NCBI GenBank assembly: GCA_024235755.1
Contig: JACKLV010000003.1
Coordinates: 124,001 to 188,000 of the forward strand
Direction of reading: 5' to 3'
DNA: 64,000 nt
Source of the DNA: Burkholderiales bacterium
GTDB lineage: Bacteria > Pseudomonadota > Gammaproteobacteria > Burkholderiales > Nitrosomonadaceae
Part shown: positions 36,333 to 47,300 of the stretch, piece by piece
Numbering within the stretch: position 1 is the stretch's first letter
Layout of the letters: each line of letters opens with the position of its first letter
The notes under the pieces: model-generated
What the model was told of the DNA's origin: nothing
Seen by the model: the letters and a program-made list of their open reading frames with translations, nothing else
Databases searched by the model: none
Position numbers and translations under genes: made by a program

Positions 36333-36868
36333 GCGTATCCAACAATGGCATCCACTGCTGCGGCAAGGTCTTCATACACCTGTGTGCGCGGCGGCAGAGC
36401 ACCCTGTTCCTGAGTGGCTTTGCCTTTGCCGGTCAACACTAAAACCGGCAAAGCGCCAACAGCATCGGCAGCCAGCAGATCGCGCATGGCGTCTCCAATT
36501 ACCGGCGTATTTTTCAAATCGGTGCCGTAACGCTGCATGATTTCTTCAAACATGCCGGTTTTCGGCTTGCGGCAGTGACATTTGTCGGCACTGGTATGCG
36601 GACAGAAGAAAATAGAATCGATATGTCCGCCGGCCTGGGCAACCACCTTGTACATTTTGTCGTTAATTGCGTTGAATGTGACCATATCCAGCAATCCGCG
36701 CCCAATCCCGGATTGATTGGTGGCGGTGATAATCCGGTAACCCGACTGCGTCAGACGCGCGATTGCTTCGATGCTGCCGGGAATAGGCTCCCACTCATCT
36801 GGCGTCTTGATGAAGGTATCGCTGCTCTGATTAATGACACCGTTGTGATCGAGAATTACCAGTTTCAT
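36329..36868 (-). CDS. gmhB: D,D-heptose 1,7-bisphosphate phosphatase, with an unusual active site
   Basis: The 179-residue HAD protein has the GmhB layout: motif I at the N-terminus (MKLVILDHNGVIN), ATNQSGIGRG with motif II Thr-Asn, a zinc loop FCPHTSADKCHCRKPKTGMF with all four ligands, and IGDAMRDLLAA. Motif I is normally DxDGxIN. Here the nucleophile Asp7 is kept but residue 9, the general acid/base, is Asn. GmhB removes the 1,7-bisphosphate's 7-phosphate in heptose synthesis for lipopolysaccharide. With Asn9 turnover should be very low, unless another residue helps. It sits two bases from glyS. Confidence 0.88.
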   Translation of the reverse strand: MKLVILDHNGVINQSSDTFIKTPDEWEPIPGSIEAIARLTQSGYRIITATNQSGIGRGLLDMVTFNAINDKMYKVVAQAGGHIDSIFFCPHTSADKCHCRKPKTGMFEEIMQRYGTDLKNTPVIGDAMRDLLAADAVGALPVLVLTGKGKATQEQGALPPRTQVYEDLAAAVDAIVGYA

Positions 36869-36869
36869 A

Positions 36870-38990
36870 TTAGCCTGCCAGCCTAGATAGATCAGCCACC
36901 CGGTTCATCGCCTGATGCATCAGTTTGAGCAAACACAAACGATTGGTACGCAAACCTGCGTCATCCGTATTGACCATGACATGATCGAAAAACGTATCAA
37001 CCGGTTCCTTGAGCGCAGCGAGTGAGTGCAATGACCTGGCATACTCTCCCGATTCGAACGCTTGGTCTGCTTGCGGCTTAACCTGCTTGAGTGCATCGTA
37101 CAGTGCGATTTCCGCCGACTCTTTAAGCAAATCAGTGTTAATCTGTGCGTTGTTGACTGCTTCGGTTTGCGCGCTTTTTTCCAGAATATTATGCACGCGT
37201 TTGTTTGCGGCCGCGAGGCTGGCAGCCTCGGGTAATTTCTCGAATTCGCGTACCGCTTCAAGCCGTTTGGGAATATCTTTCAACACCTTCGGCGATTGGC
37301 ACAACACGGCGTCAATTGCCTGAATGGAATGACCCTGTTCGCGCAACATACCTGCCAGACGATCGTAAATAAACTGCAATGGCGACAGTGCCGTCTCCGG
37401 ATACTTATCATCAAACGCCAACCGGGCTTCCTTGAGCAAAAAGTCCAATGACAAGGACAATTCTTTTTCAATCAAAATACGTATCACCCCCAGCGCATGC
37501 CGACGCAACGCAAACGGGTCTTTATCTCCCGTTGGAATCTGCCCGATACTGAACAAACCAGTCAGCGTTTCAAGTTTGTCAGCCAGCGCAACACAAATCC
37601 CAACAGTGTTTCGCGGCAACGAATCGCCGGAGAAACGCGGCTTGTAATGATCGGCGACAGCCTGTGCGATAGATTCGCTATATCCGTCATTCAGCGCATA
37701 GTAATATCCCATGATGCCCTGCAACTCGGGAAACTCACCAACCATCTCAGTCAACAGATCCGTTTTGGATAATAACGTCGCCTTGCCTGCATCGTCGGCC
37801 AATGCTTCCCCGCCAAGCAACAAGGCGATAGAACGGGCGATGACGCGTACCCGCTGAATCCGTTCCCCCTGAGTACCAAGCTTATTGTGATAAATCACAT
37901 GGTCAAGTCCAGTCAATCGGGATTCCAATGTTTTCTTGCGATCCTGATCGTAGAAAAACTTGGCGTCGGCAAGCCGCGAGCGCACAACGCGTTCGTTGCC
38001 GGCAACGACAAGCGTCGGATCGGCAGGCCGGATATTCGAAACCAGTAAAAACTTATTCGACAGTTTTCCATTTGCATCCATCAACGGAAAATATTTTTGA
38101 TTGGCTTTCATCGTCAGAATCAGGCATTCCTGCGGTATTTCAAGGAATTCAGGGTCAAATTGACCGGTCAGCACATTGGGCAGTTCGACCAGCGCAGTCA
38201 CTTCATTGAGCAACGCATCGTCCTGGAACAACGTCAGCTCCGCCTGATCAGCCGCCGTGTTCAACTGGCGACTGATTTCAGCGCGACGGTCATCAAAACT
38301 GGCGATAACGGCGCCTTCTTCCAGCAGCTGCTGTGCATAGCTGTCTGCGCTTTGCAAGCGTATGGCTAAATGTTTTGCTTCAAAGCGGTGCCCCAGTGCC
38401 TCACTTCCAGATTCCAAGCCTAAAATCCGCACCGGTATGATTTCGCTTCCATGCAGGGCAACCAGAGAATGCGCGGGGCGGACAAAATTGACACTCTCCC
38501 AGCCATCCGCAAGCTGATAGGTCATTACCTTCGGTATCGGCAAACGGTCGATAGCTTCGCCCAGTGCAATTTGCAGACCTTCAGTCAACTTCGTACCGGT
38601 AACAATTGTATCCAGAAACAATGTTTCCGTTTTACCATCGCGGACATGCTTGAGCTTGGCAACGGCTGAAGCATCCACACCCAGACTGGCCAGTTTCTTG
38701 AGTAGCGGCGGTGTAGGCTGACCATTTTCATCCAGCCCGACTTTAGCGGGCATGAGTTTTTGTGAAACGGACTTATCCGCCGCCTGTGATACGACATCCG
38801 GAATCCAAACAGCCAGGCGCCTGGGCGATGCGAATACTTTGTTAGTTGTTGTTTGCCTATCGGTCTTGATCAATCCCTGTGTTTGCAGGCTAGCGGCAAT
38901 CAGTTCAGCGAAACTATTCCCCAATCGTTCAAGTGACTGGGGCGGCAGTTCTTCCACGCCCAATTCTATCAGTAAGTTTTTTGCAGTCAT
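36870..38990 (-). CDS. glyS: glycine-tRNA ligase, beta subunit
   Basis: I start at ATG 38990 (706 residues, MTAKNLLIELGVEELPPQSL); 15 upstream codons are glyQ sequence. The beta subunit signature ELGVEELPP, the block FASPRRLAVWI, and PTGDKDPFALRRHALGVIRI are all present. The C-terminal part is the anticodon-binding DALR-type domain. It forms the alpha2beta2 enzyme with GlyQ and charges tRNA-Gly. It overlaps glyQ by four bases, so translation should be coupled. Length is normal for the family. Confidence 0.96.
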   Translation of the reverse strand: MTAKNLLIELGVEELPPQSLERLGNSFAELIAASLQTQGLIKTDRQTTTNKVFASPRRLAVWIPDVVSQAADKSVSQKLMPAKVGLDENGQPTPPLLKKLASLGVDASAVAKLKHVRDGKTETLFLDTIVTGTKLTEGLQIALGEAIDRLPIPKVMTYQLADGWESVNFVRPAHSLVALHGSEIIPVRILGLESGSEALGHRFEAKHLAIRLQSADSYAQQLLEEGAVIASFDDRRAEISRQLNTAADQAELTLFQDDALLNEVTALVELPNVLTGQFDPEFLEIPQECLILTMKANQKYFPLMDANGKLSNKFLLVSNIRPADPTLVVAGNERVVRSRLADAKFFYDQDRKKTLESRLTGLDHVIYHNKLGTQGERIQRVRVIARSIALLLGGEALADDAGKATLLSKTDLLTEMVGEFPELQGIMGYYYALNDGYSESIAQAVADHYKPRFSGDSLPRNTVGICVALADKLETLTGLFSIGQIPTGDKDPFALRRHALGVIRILIEKELSLSLDFLLKEARLAFDDKYPETALSPLQFIYDRLAGMLREQGHSIQAIDAVLCQSPKVLKDIPKRLEAVREFEKLPEAASLAAANKRVHNILEKSAQTEAVNNAQINTDLLKESAEIALYDALKQVKPQADQAFESGEYARSLHSLAALKEPVDTFFDHVMVNTDDAGLRTNRLCLLKLMHQAMNRVADLSRLAG

Positions 38991-39919
38991 GCGGTTTTTG
39001 TTTGCAGTGTAGACACAGGCATTTGCGCGACCCATGCACGCGGCGCCAGTGGAAATGGCGGATCGAGTCGTTCCCGACTGGCATAATAGGCTTGCGCTAC
39101 ACTGCGCGACAAAGTTCGAATACGGCCGATATATGCTGCACGTTCAGTCACTGAAATTGAGCCACGCGCATCCAGCAGATTGAAGATGTGCGCTGCTTTC
39201 AGTACCTGCTCATAGCCCGGCAACGCCAGCTTCTGTTCAATTAGGCGCTGCGCCTGCATTTCGTGGCCGGTAAACGCCTGAAACAAAAATGCCGGATCGC
39301 TTTGCTCGAAATTATAGACAGACTGCTCCACTTCATTTTGATGGTAAACATCATAGTATTTCAGACCTTCGGTCCAGACCAGATCGAACACATTTTCAAC
39401 ACCCTGAAGATACATGGCAAGACGCTCCAGACCATAGGTGATTTCACCGGTGATCGGCTTGCAATTGATGCCCCCAACCTGCTGGAAATACGTAAATTGG
39501 GTCACTTCCATCCCGTTTAACCACGCCTCCCAGCCTAGACCCCAGGCACCGAGCGTCGGATTCTCCCAGTCGTCCTCGACCAGCCGCACGTCGTTCTGCC
39601 GCAAATCAAGTCCCAGTTCCCGCAAAGAATCAAAATACAAATCCAGAATATTCCCGGGCGCGGGTTTGAATACCACCTGAAACTGGTAGTAATGCTGCAA
39701 TCGGTTAGGATTGTCGCCATATCTGCCATCCTTCGGTCGGCGAGAAGGTTGTACATAAGCTGCTTTCCACGGTTCAGGGCCGAGGGCGCGCAAAAATGTC
39801 GCGGTATGACTCGTTCCCGCACCGACCTCCATATCGCAGGGCTGCAAAATGGCGCAACCTTGTCTGGCCCAATACTGCTGCAAGGCAAAAATAATTTCCT
39901 GGAAAGTAAGCTTACTCAT
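38987..39919 (-). CDS. glyQ: glycine-tRNA ligase, alpha subunit
   Basis: The 310-residue class II catalytic subunit begins MSKLTFQEIIFALQQYWARQ and contains FLRALGPEPWKAAYVQPSRR followed by DGRYGDNPNRLQHYYQFQVV, the family block. It forms Gly-AMP and works only with GlyS. First gene of a five-gene leftward set (glyQ, glyS, gmhB, plsC, YgjP). Its promoter should lie in the 156 bases up to 40075. Confidence 0.97.
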   Translation of the reverse strand: MSKLTFQEIIFALQQYWARQGCAILQPCDMEVGAGTSHTATFLRALGPEPWKAAYVQPSRRPKDGRYGDNPNRLQHYYQFQVVFKPAPGNILDLYFDSLRELGLDLRQNDVRLVEDDWENPTLGAWGLGWEAWLNGMEVTQFTYFQQVGGINCKPITGEITYGLERLAMYLQGVENVFDLVWTEGLKYYDVYHQNEVEQSVYNFEQSDPAFLFQAFTGHEMQAQRLIEQKLALPGYEQVLKAAHIFNLLDARGSISVTERAAYIGRIRTLSRSVAQAYYASRERLDPPFPLAPRAWVAQMPVSTLQTKTA

Positions 39920-40075
39920 AAAAAAAGCTTCGACAGCGTCAATAATATAAGAATAGCCGAATTTTACAGGGTTTTATGCTGAACGCGAAAGAAAGCGTGT
40001 GGATTTGCGCGCGATTGGTGCAGCAAATGAAACAGATGACGTTACCCGCCTGCCTCAAACGAACCAGCCGACGGG

Positions 40076-41080
40076 TCAAACATGAACAGCCAGAAAACCA
40101 CCTCGTTCCTGCTCGAACTTGACTGTCAGAAAACGCGCGCCAACAGATACAAAAGGCTGTATTTGATGTAAATGAATCACCTTTGCAACGGCTCTAAAAT
40201 TCGGCGCATCAATTTTAATCACTTCATGCAAGTCGAGCGTCGTTTCAGCAAAAAATCGGGTACCGCGTGGCGACAAGTCCTGAAGTATGCCTTCGCTGGG
40301 CGTGTCGGGCCAGAACAAATAATATTCAAATTTTCCGCGCATATGAATGCGTATGTTTGTACGGTGTTTTTGTTCGAATGAAGTTTCAGTAGATTCCGGT
40401 AATGGACTGCCGCATTCCAGACATGCATGCTGCTGGTAGGGACCGGTTTGTTTTGCATACGCCGCATGACAAAATATGCAATGAGATAACGCCATTCGCG
40501 CACCGTCTACAGCTGTTGGCACAACATCAAGGGCACCATTCGGATAACCGGGATGTTTCACTTGATCAACCGGCATTAGTGATTTTTCAGAATACTCCCA
40601 TTTACCGGCAAGATACGCATCATAGCGCAAACGTGCCGCCGGATTTGCAAGAACCGTATACGCTTCCCCCAGCAAATCGATGTTTTGGAAAGGGTAATGC
40701 AGCAACGCCTGGTAGCTGCCAGTAATTATTTCAGCAGGAGCGTCCGGCTGTATCTGGAGAACACGATAATAATTGCGCCGGTTTGTTTGAGTCATGGCGC
40801 AGTCTGACACACTCTTGACAATACCGGACGCAAAAGACCCAAGACTTAACACCCTGATAGAATAGCGCTTCTGCAGCTGTCGATCATAAATCGCACGTTT
40901 TAAAGGGTCATTCAGTATTGTCATTGCCGCTTTCAAATATCCGGCCTGCAGTTCAACATAGTCATGATCCGGATGCATTCTGAGTTTCAGCATCAAAATA
41001 CGGTAATTCACCTGAATAACCGTAAGTGGCGCATCAGGCTGTGCGTAAAGCGATCTGTAAAAGTTACGTCTCTCTTTCAT
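40076..41080 (-). CDS. protein with two J-like domains, a zinc ribbon and a PilZ domain
   Basis: The start at ATG 41080 (334 residues) follows AGGTG by nine bases. A J-like domain (about 3-70) keeps the HPD tripeptide (LRMHPDHDYV); a second J-like domain (about 100-160, RRNYYRVLQIQPDAP) has lost it. A zinc ribbon follows with CIFC and CLEC (about 201-223), then a C-terminal PilZ domain with RTNIR (240-244) and DLSPRG (268-273), both parts of the c-di-GMP binding pattern. It should be a cytosolic c-di-GMP receptor whose output partner could be DnaK. No function is recorded that I know. It stands alone. Confidence 0.8.
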   Translation of the reverse strand: MKERRNFYRSLYAQPDAPLTVIQVNYRILMLKLRMHPDHDYVELQAGYLKAAMTILNDPLKRAIYDRQLQKRYSIRVLSLGSFASGIVKSVSDCAMTQTNRRNYYRVLQIQPDAPAEIITGSYQALLHYPFQNIDLLGEAYTVLANPAARLRYDAYLAGKWEYSEKSLMPVDQVKHPGYPNGALDVVPTAVDGARMALSHCIFCHAAYAKQTGPYQQHACLECGSPLPESTETSFEQKHRTNIRIHMRGKFEYYLFWPDTPSEGILQDLSPRGTRFFAETTLDLHEVIKIDAPNFRAVAKVIHLHQIQPFVSVGARFLTVKFEQERGGFLAVHV

Positions 41081-41775
41081 GAAGAATAGCACCTATTAGT
41101 ACTCTATCAGTTCAACGCTTTCAGAACCGGTTCATATGCCTAATCGAATCCGTCAAAATTATTTGGCGCCACAACCATCTTATCCAGCACCTTCTAAATC
41201 ACATACTGTACTTTAGTCCATGCCGCACAACATTTGTGCCGGCCAATTCACCCACCGCACCCTCAGTTACATCTTGATTTATAAAGATTCAACATCATTC
41301 CAGTTTATCAGACACCCTCGAAAACACTGTTCAATCATACACCCATTAATCGTTCAAAAATAACAGCAGCTCAAATTTCAAAAGTTGCTCGGGTATATGG
41401 CCGTTAACACGATAAAAAAGGAAAACATGTCATGTAGTCATTCAAGCGAAAAACTCACCTGAATCAAACGCGCCAGAACTGATGTACACAAAATATTGGT
41501 TCATAACAATATGTATTTAATACATTTCTACAATTAATCCTTTCATTCGTACCATAGTCCAATGGTTCAAAAATTCTGAAACATTAAGATGGCTACCCAT
41601 GACGATTCAATTGGTGACCTAGTTGAAATCGTAAAGTTTTGCATGACAACTGCTGTATGGAATACAGATTAACTGATCCGGGAGCATGTATATCTGGTGA
41701 CCGATTCTAGATAAACACCCAGCTCGTTATTTTTAAACAAGAATTCAAAAAATACTCTTAAAGGAAAAATAAAAA
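41081..41775. other. 695-bp gap between divergent genes
   Basis: It should hold the promoters of the J-PilZ gene (leftward) and the PEP-CTERM gene (rightward). I see no open frame with a ribosome site and no clear operator. The right end, TTAAAGGAAAAATAAAAA before 41776, is the ribosome site of the PEP-CTERM gene. Confidence 0.4.
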
Positions 41776-42525
41776 ATGAATAAATTATTCAAAACCGCTC
41801 TGAAAACATCAGTGGGCGCCATAATTGGCTTGGCAATGGCCGGAGCGGCCAATGCAACGGTAATGTTTGGCGATGGCGGCACTTCATTGCAGGGTGTCTT
41901 AAATGGCATTACCGTAGCACCCGTCAACAATGTCAGTAGCACCAATGTCAATACCGACCAACTTCAACAGGACGAATACTGGCAGATATCCGGAAGCGGC
42001 GGTTCGTTTGCCCAAATCATTATTGAACTGGCCGGTAACGCAAATACAAATACTGTGGGAATTTATGATGCCAGCAACCCATCCAACCAAGTGACTTTGT
42101 TTTCAGGCACAGAAGGCCCGGGCGCACAGAAACTGTTATCCTTTGCAAATGATGGCTCTGTGATCATCAACTTTGCCGATACCGGTGTCAACTTTTCAGG
42201 AAATGCTTTTGGTTACTTTTTAAATACCGGGTCGAACATTTTCTATAGCGATACAGATTTAAATACCGATGGCGTGGATCACATGGTTGCCTACCAAGGA
42301 AAAGGAATTGATACAATCGATCTCCCCGCAACCCTGCCAGGTTTATGGAGCACAAACGAATATATCATGGCATGGGAAGATCAGAATGGTGGCGGCGACA
42401 AAGACTACAATGATTTTGTACTGATTACCGAATCCGTCAATCCGATACCTGAACCGTCCATGCTGGCGCTGCTTGGCATCGGTCTACTCGGCTTTATTGC
42501 AAGGCGCAGTGAAAAAACTTGTTAA
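41776..42525 (+). CDS. DUF4114 PEP-CTERM surface protein
   Basis: The 249-residue precursor has a signal peptide ending AGAANA (residue 27) and a beta-rich body with the DUF4114 end piece YIMAWEDQNGGGDKDYNDFV, an acidic loop likely to bind calcium. The C-terminus is the PEP-CTERM sorting signal: IPEPSMLALLGIGLLGFIARR. Such proteins are cut by an exosortase and released or attached to exopolysaccharide. Unlike the gene at 8736 this one is intact. AAAGGAAAAA is a good ribosome site. Confidence 0.92.
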   Translation: MNKLFKTALKTSVGAIIGLAMAGAANATVMFGDGGTSLQGVLNGITVAPVNNVSSTNVNTDQLQQDEYWQISGSGGSFAQIIIELAGNANTNTVGIYDASNPSNQVTLFSGTEGPGAQKLLSFANDGSVIINFADTGVNFSGNAFGYFLNTGSNIFYSDTDLNTDGVDHMVAYQGKGIDTIDLPATLPGLWSTNEYIMAWEDQNGGGDKDYNDFVLITESVNPIPEPSMLALLGIGLLGFIARRSEKTC

Positions 42526-42706
42526 ACAACAATCGATGCACGAATCAACTTTGGCCTGGATACACTATCAACTGTACCAGGTCAATTTATGGTTAAAACA
42601 GCTTTCATCGTCACAGGCAGATTGGTTTCTCCTAGAGGGACCAATCTCCTCCAGAAAATCTAACACCCCTACTTACTCTATCCACGTACGGATTGTACGT
42701 TATGAA

Positions 42707-44230
42707 TTAATCTTTCTTATAGACCCAGTCATTCAGCAAAAGTCGCGCAGCAATTATTACTTCAGAAGCTGTCATTCCCACCGGCCCATTATTTTGCTTC
42801 AACAATTCATCAGCTGCTGCGCCATGCAGATACACAGCCAAAAGTAACGCATCCTCCGGTGTTTGACCTTGAACAATCAATGCACCGATAATACCAGAGA
42901 GCACATCACCTGTACCCGCGCTGCTTAAACCCGGATTGCCGCTGGTATTAAAAAAGCATGTTCCGTCCGGTCTGGCACAAATACTTCCTGCACCCTTCAG
43001 CAGCACCTGGCAGTTCAATTTTTCCGACAAACGCCTGGCAGCATGCAAACGGTTGTTTTGTATCGCAGACGTATCCGTATCCAGAAGCCGCGCGGCCTCT
43101 GCCGGATGTGGCGTTACAATTGCGGACGCTTCTCGCTGCATAAGTGTTCTGGCCAATTCACTATGAAAGGCAATATGATTCAATGCATCGGCATCCAGCA
43201 CCAGAGGAAGATCGCTGTCCAGTGCCTGCGCCAGCCAGCCGTAGGTTATTTCATTCATACCCATGCCAGGCCCGACTATCAGGCAGTCCATCTTATCCAG
43301 ATCAAACAGTTCTGATGGCGCGCGTATCATCAGTTCAGGATGCACGATATCGATCTCGAGCGGCGGTGTTGCCAGCATACCTAGATAAACCCGTCCGGCA
43401 CCGGTATGCAAGGCCGCCCGACCTGCCAGGATAACCGCGCCGGTCATGCCCTTGTTGCCGCCTAATATGCCTAGATTGCCAAAACTGCCTTTATGGCTGT
43501 TAGCTTCGCGTGGAAGCGGTAACACAATGCCGGCCAGCTTCCTATTGATCGTCCATGCATGAGGCGGCAAAATGGCCACCGGATCAAGCTCAAGATCACA
43601 GACAACAAGTTTACCGCAATACTGCGGGCCATCACGAGTCAGAATACCGGGTTTGGAGCCGATAAATGTAACGGTCACAGCAGCACTGATTACAGCGCCA
43701 TATACGCAACCGTCGTCACTGCCGAGTCCGGATGGAATATCGATTGCAAGGACTGGCTTGTGCATAGCATTGACAGCATGGATCCAGTTCAGGTACTGGC
43801 CCACTACCGGACGGTCCTGCCGCAGGCCGACGCCAAACAGGCCATCAATGATCAGATCCCAATTCTGGCTGTCCGTAGTTTCCGGAATCCCAGGTTGGAT
43901 TTTTCCTTGACTATCCAGCCAAGCCTGCCTGGCTTTTCTTGCATCTGGCGGCTGCCGATCAGGTTCACCGTTGAATACCACCGATACAGAATATCCCCAA
44001 TGCTTCAAATACCGCGCCGCAACAAAAGCGTCACCGCCATTGTTGCCAGGCCCGGCCAACACCAGAACGCGGATAGGACTGTTATCGCTCAGCGCGCAAT
44101 ATTCTCTTGCAGCCTCTGCAACCGCACGCCCTGCCTTTTCCATCAAATCCGGCGGTTCAGGCCTGGAAAATACCGCCTGTTCTATTTTGCGTATTTCTTC
44201 AGTCAGGTAAACCGGGTCGATTATGCTCAT
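42707..44230 (-). CDS. nnr: bifunctional NAD(P)H-hydrate epimerase / dehydratase
   Basis: I start at ATG 44230 (507 residues), with AAGGGAAG upstream; the longer frame adds seven residues. The N-terminal YjeF domain (1-215) has VLAGPGNNGGDAFVAARYLK and LIIDGLFGVGLRQDRPVVGQ. The C-terminal carbohydrate-kinase-like domain (225-500) has SHKGSFGNLGILGGNKGMTG, LVLDADALNHIA, and FNTSGNPGLSSAGTGDVLSG. The fusion repairs hydrated NADH and NADPH: the first domain interconverts R and S forms, the second dehydrates S with ADP. Housekeeping gene, on its own. Confidence 0.95.
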   Translation of the reverse strand: MSIIDPVYLTEEIRKIEQAVFSRPEPPDLMEKAGRAVAEAAREYCALSDNSPIRVLVLAGPGNNGGDAFVAARYLKHWGYSVSVVFNGEPDRQPPDARKARQAWLDSQGKIQPGIPETTDSQNWDLIIDGLFGVGLRQDRPVVGQYLNWIHAVNAMHKPVLAIDIPSGLGSDDGCVYGAVISAAVTVTFIGSKPGILTRDGPQYCGKLVVCDLELDPVAILPPHAWTINRKLAGIVLPLPREANSHKGSFGNLGILGGNKGMTGAVILAGRAALHTGAGRVYLGMLATPPLEIDIVHPELMIRAPSELFDLDKMDCLIVGPGMGMNEITYGWLAQALDSDLPLVLDADALNHIAFHSELARTLMQREASAIVTPHPAEAARLLDTDTSAIQNNRLHAARRLSEKLNCQVLLKGAGSICARPDGTCFFNTSGNPGLSSAGTGDVLSGIIGALIVQGQTPEDALLLAVYLHGAAADELLKQNNGPVGMTASEVIIAARLLLNDWVYKKD

Positions 44231-44307
44231 TATTTGAACTTCCCTTATCAATGGAAAGAGTTATTTCTCGTGTAAAATGGCGTTTTTGATCATGGTAATT
44301 TTTCCCG

Positions 44308-47300
44308 ATGCTTCGATTTTGTGGCGGTCATGCGTTGTCTTCATTCAGACTGGAAAAGCTGGTTTGTGCATTCAACGCACTGGATCTACAAGTTTCTCAT
44401 ATTTATGCTGAATATTGGTATTTCTGTGCAGTCAACCGTACATTAACCAAAACCGAGACGACTGTGCTTGAGCAATTGCTCAACAGTTGTCAGCCGCAAA
44501 GTACCGCAACGACTACGTCAGCATTTGCGCTCGCCGTTCCCCGACCGGGCACCATCTCTCCCTGGTCGAGCAAGGCAACCGATATTGCACATCATTGCGG
44601 ATTGGAAAACATAGAACGCATCGAACGGGGTATTGCTTATTTCATACGAGCGAACAATCCTTTTTCTTCCGAACAGCGGCGATCACTTGAGACATTGCTG
44701 CATGACCGCATGACCGAAGCAGTTTTGCAGTCACTTGATGATGCGGAACGATTATTTCATCATCTGGCACCGCAACCGCTCCGTATCATCGATATCCACG
44801 CCAAAGGCTTACAGGCCCTCGAAACAGCCAATACGGAAATGGGGCTGGCACTCTCTGCGGATGAGATTGAGTATCTCTTGGATCATTTCCAACAAACCGG
44901 GCGCAACCCGACTGACGTCGAACTGATGATGTTCGCACAAGCCAATTCCGAGCACTGCCGCCACAAGATTTTTAACGCCGACTGGATTATTGACGGCAAC
45001 AGGCGAAACCGGTCGCTGTTCGCAATGATTCGTCATACTCACCAACTGAATCCACAGAATACGCTGGTCGCTTACGCGGATAATGCGAGCATTATCGAAG
45101 GCGCGAAAATAGCGCGGTTTTATCCAGGTAAAAATCATCACTACAGCTATCAGCAGGAACAGACACACCTGCTGATGAAAGTAGAAACGCACAATCATCC
45201 AACTGCGATTTCCCCTTTTCCAGGGGCTGCGACCGGTGTAGGCGGTGAAATACGCGATGAAGGCGCTACCGGACGCGGGGCCAAACCGAAAGCAGGACTG
45301 ACAGGATTTTCGGTATCGAATTTGAATATTCCGGATTGTATGCAGCCTTGGGAATTTCTGGATATTGATCAAAAAACCGTATACGGCAAGCCGGCACGCA
45401 TCGCCTCTGCTTTGCGGATTATGCTCGACGGGCCGATCGGCGGCGCAGCATTTAACAATGAATTTGGCCGTCCGAATTTGGCCGGCTATTTTCGCACATT
45501 CGAAGAAAATTTCGCCGGAGAAATGCGCGGTTATCATAAACCGATCATGCTCGCAGGCGGCATCGGGCAAATTTCGGCAAAGCATGTTCAAAAGGAAAAA
45601 TTCCCGTCCGGTACTTTGCTGATTCAATTGGGCGGACCCGGTATGTTGATCGGCCTCGGCGGCGGCGCAGCTTCAAGTATGGGTACCGGCACAAACGCTG
45701 AAGCACTGGATTACGATTCGGTGCAACGCGGCAACCCCGAAATGCAACGCCGGGCTCAAGAAGTCATTGATCGTTGCTGGCAGCTGGAACATTCAGGCAT
45801 AGAAAACCCCATTTTATTTATTCATGATGTGGGTGCCGGCGGATTGTCAAACGCCTTTCCGGAACTGGTGCATGACGCCGGGCGCGGCGGACGTTTCGAT
45901 TTGCGCGCCGTACCCGTCGAGGAATCAGGAATGTCGCCGATGCAGATCTGGAGCAATGAAGCGCAGGAGCGCTACGTGCTTGCCATTCATCCTGACTCGC
46001 TCGCATTGTTTCGGGAAATCTGTGAACGTGAACGATGTCCTTTTTCGGTGGTTGGTGTTGCTACCGAAGAAACTCAACTCGTTGTTGCCGATGAGCAGCA
46101 TGCTTCTACAACCGCACCGGTCGATATGGCGTTGTCAGTATTACTCGGAAAACCGCCCAGAATGACGCGGGATGTTACACATCGACTACAGTCTCTGACT
46201 GCATTTCATACCGATGCAATCGATTTAAAAGAAGCGGCCTATCGGGTGTTGCGGTTGCCGTCGATCGCAGATAAGACATTTCTCATCAGTATCGGTGACC
46301 GAACTGTCGGCGGCATGACGGCGCGTGATCAGATGGTCGGACCCTGGCAGATTCCGGTTGCCGACGTCGCTGTCACCATGATGGGATACCAGACTTATTT
46401 TGGCGAAGCGTTCGCAATCGGCGAGCGGACACCGTTGGCGCTGATTGATCCGGCTGCGGCTGCGCGCATGGCGATTGGTGAGGCTGTCACCAACATCGCC
46501 GCAGCCCCAATTCAGCAGCTTAGTGACATCAAGCTGTCCGCAAACTGGATGGCTGCAGCCGGTCATCCAGGAGAAGATGCAGGTTTATTTGATGCGGTAT
46601 ATGCAGTCAGCATGGAATTATGCCCCCAACTGGGCATCAGCATCCCGGTGGGCAAGGACTCGATGTCGATGAAAACAACGTGGGAGGAAACAAGCGAACA
46701 AACCGGAGAACCGGTCAACAAAGCCGTAACCGCGCCGCTGTCGTTGATCGTATCCGCTTTTTCCAGAGTTGGCGATGTGCGCCGCACGCTAACGCCCCAG
46801 TTGCGTACCGACTGTGGTGAAACCGGGCTGATTCTGATCGACCTCGCGCAAGGTAAAAATCGCCTGGGCGGATCGGCGCTGGCACAAGTTTACAAACAAG
46901 TCGGCGATGTAGCGCCGGATATCGACGGTCGATCCGGTACCGACAAACTTAAAGCATTTTTTACCGTCATCCAGCAGCTCAATGAAGCGGATGCGATATT
47001 GGCTTACCACGATCGCTCAGACGGCGGTTTGTTCGTCACCCTTTGCGAAATGGCTTTTGCCGGTCATACCGGCATCACCATCAATCTTGACCAACTTTGC
47101 TTTGATGCATTATCCAATGATATCGACGGTGCCGAATTGCGCACCGGCCACATGAACGGTCGCTCAATCGAACACCTGTTAGCCGTTCTGTTCAACGAGG
47201 AACTCGGGGCCGTGATACAAATCCGCAGCGGAAAGCATTCATTTGTCATGAATACACTGGCCGAAGCCGGATTACGGGAAACGAGCTTTGTCATCGGCAC

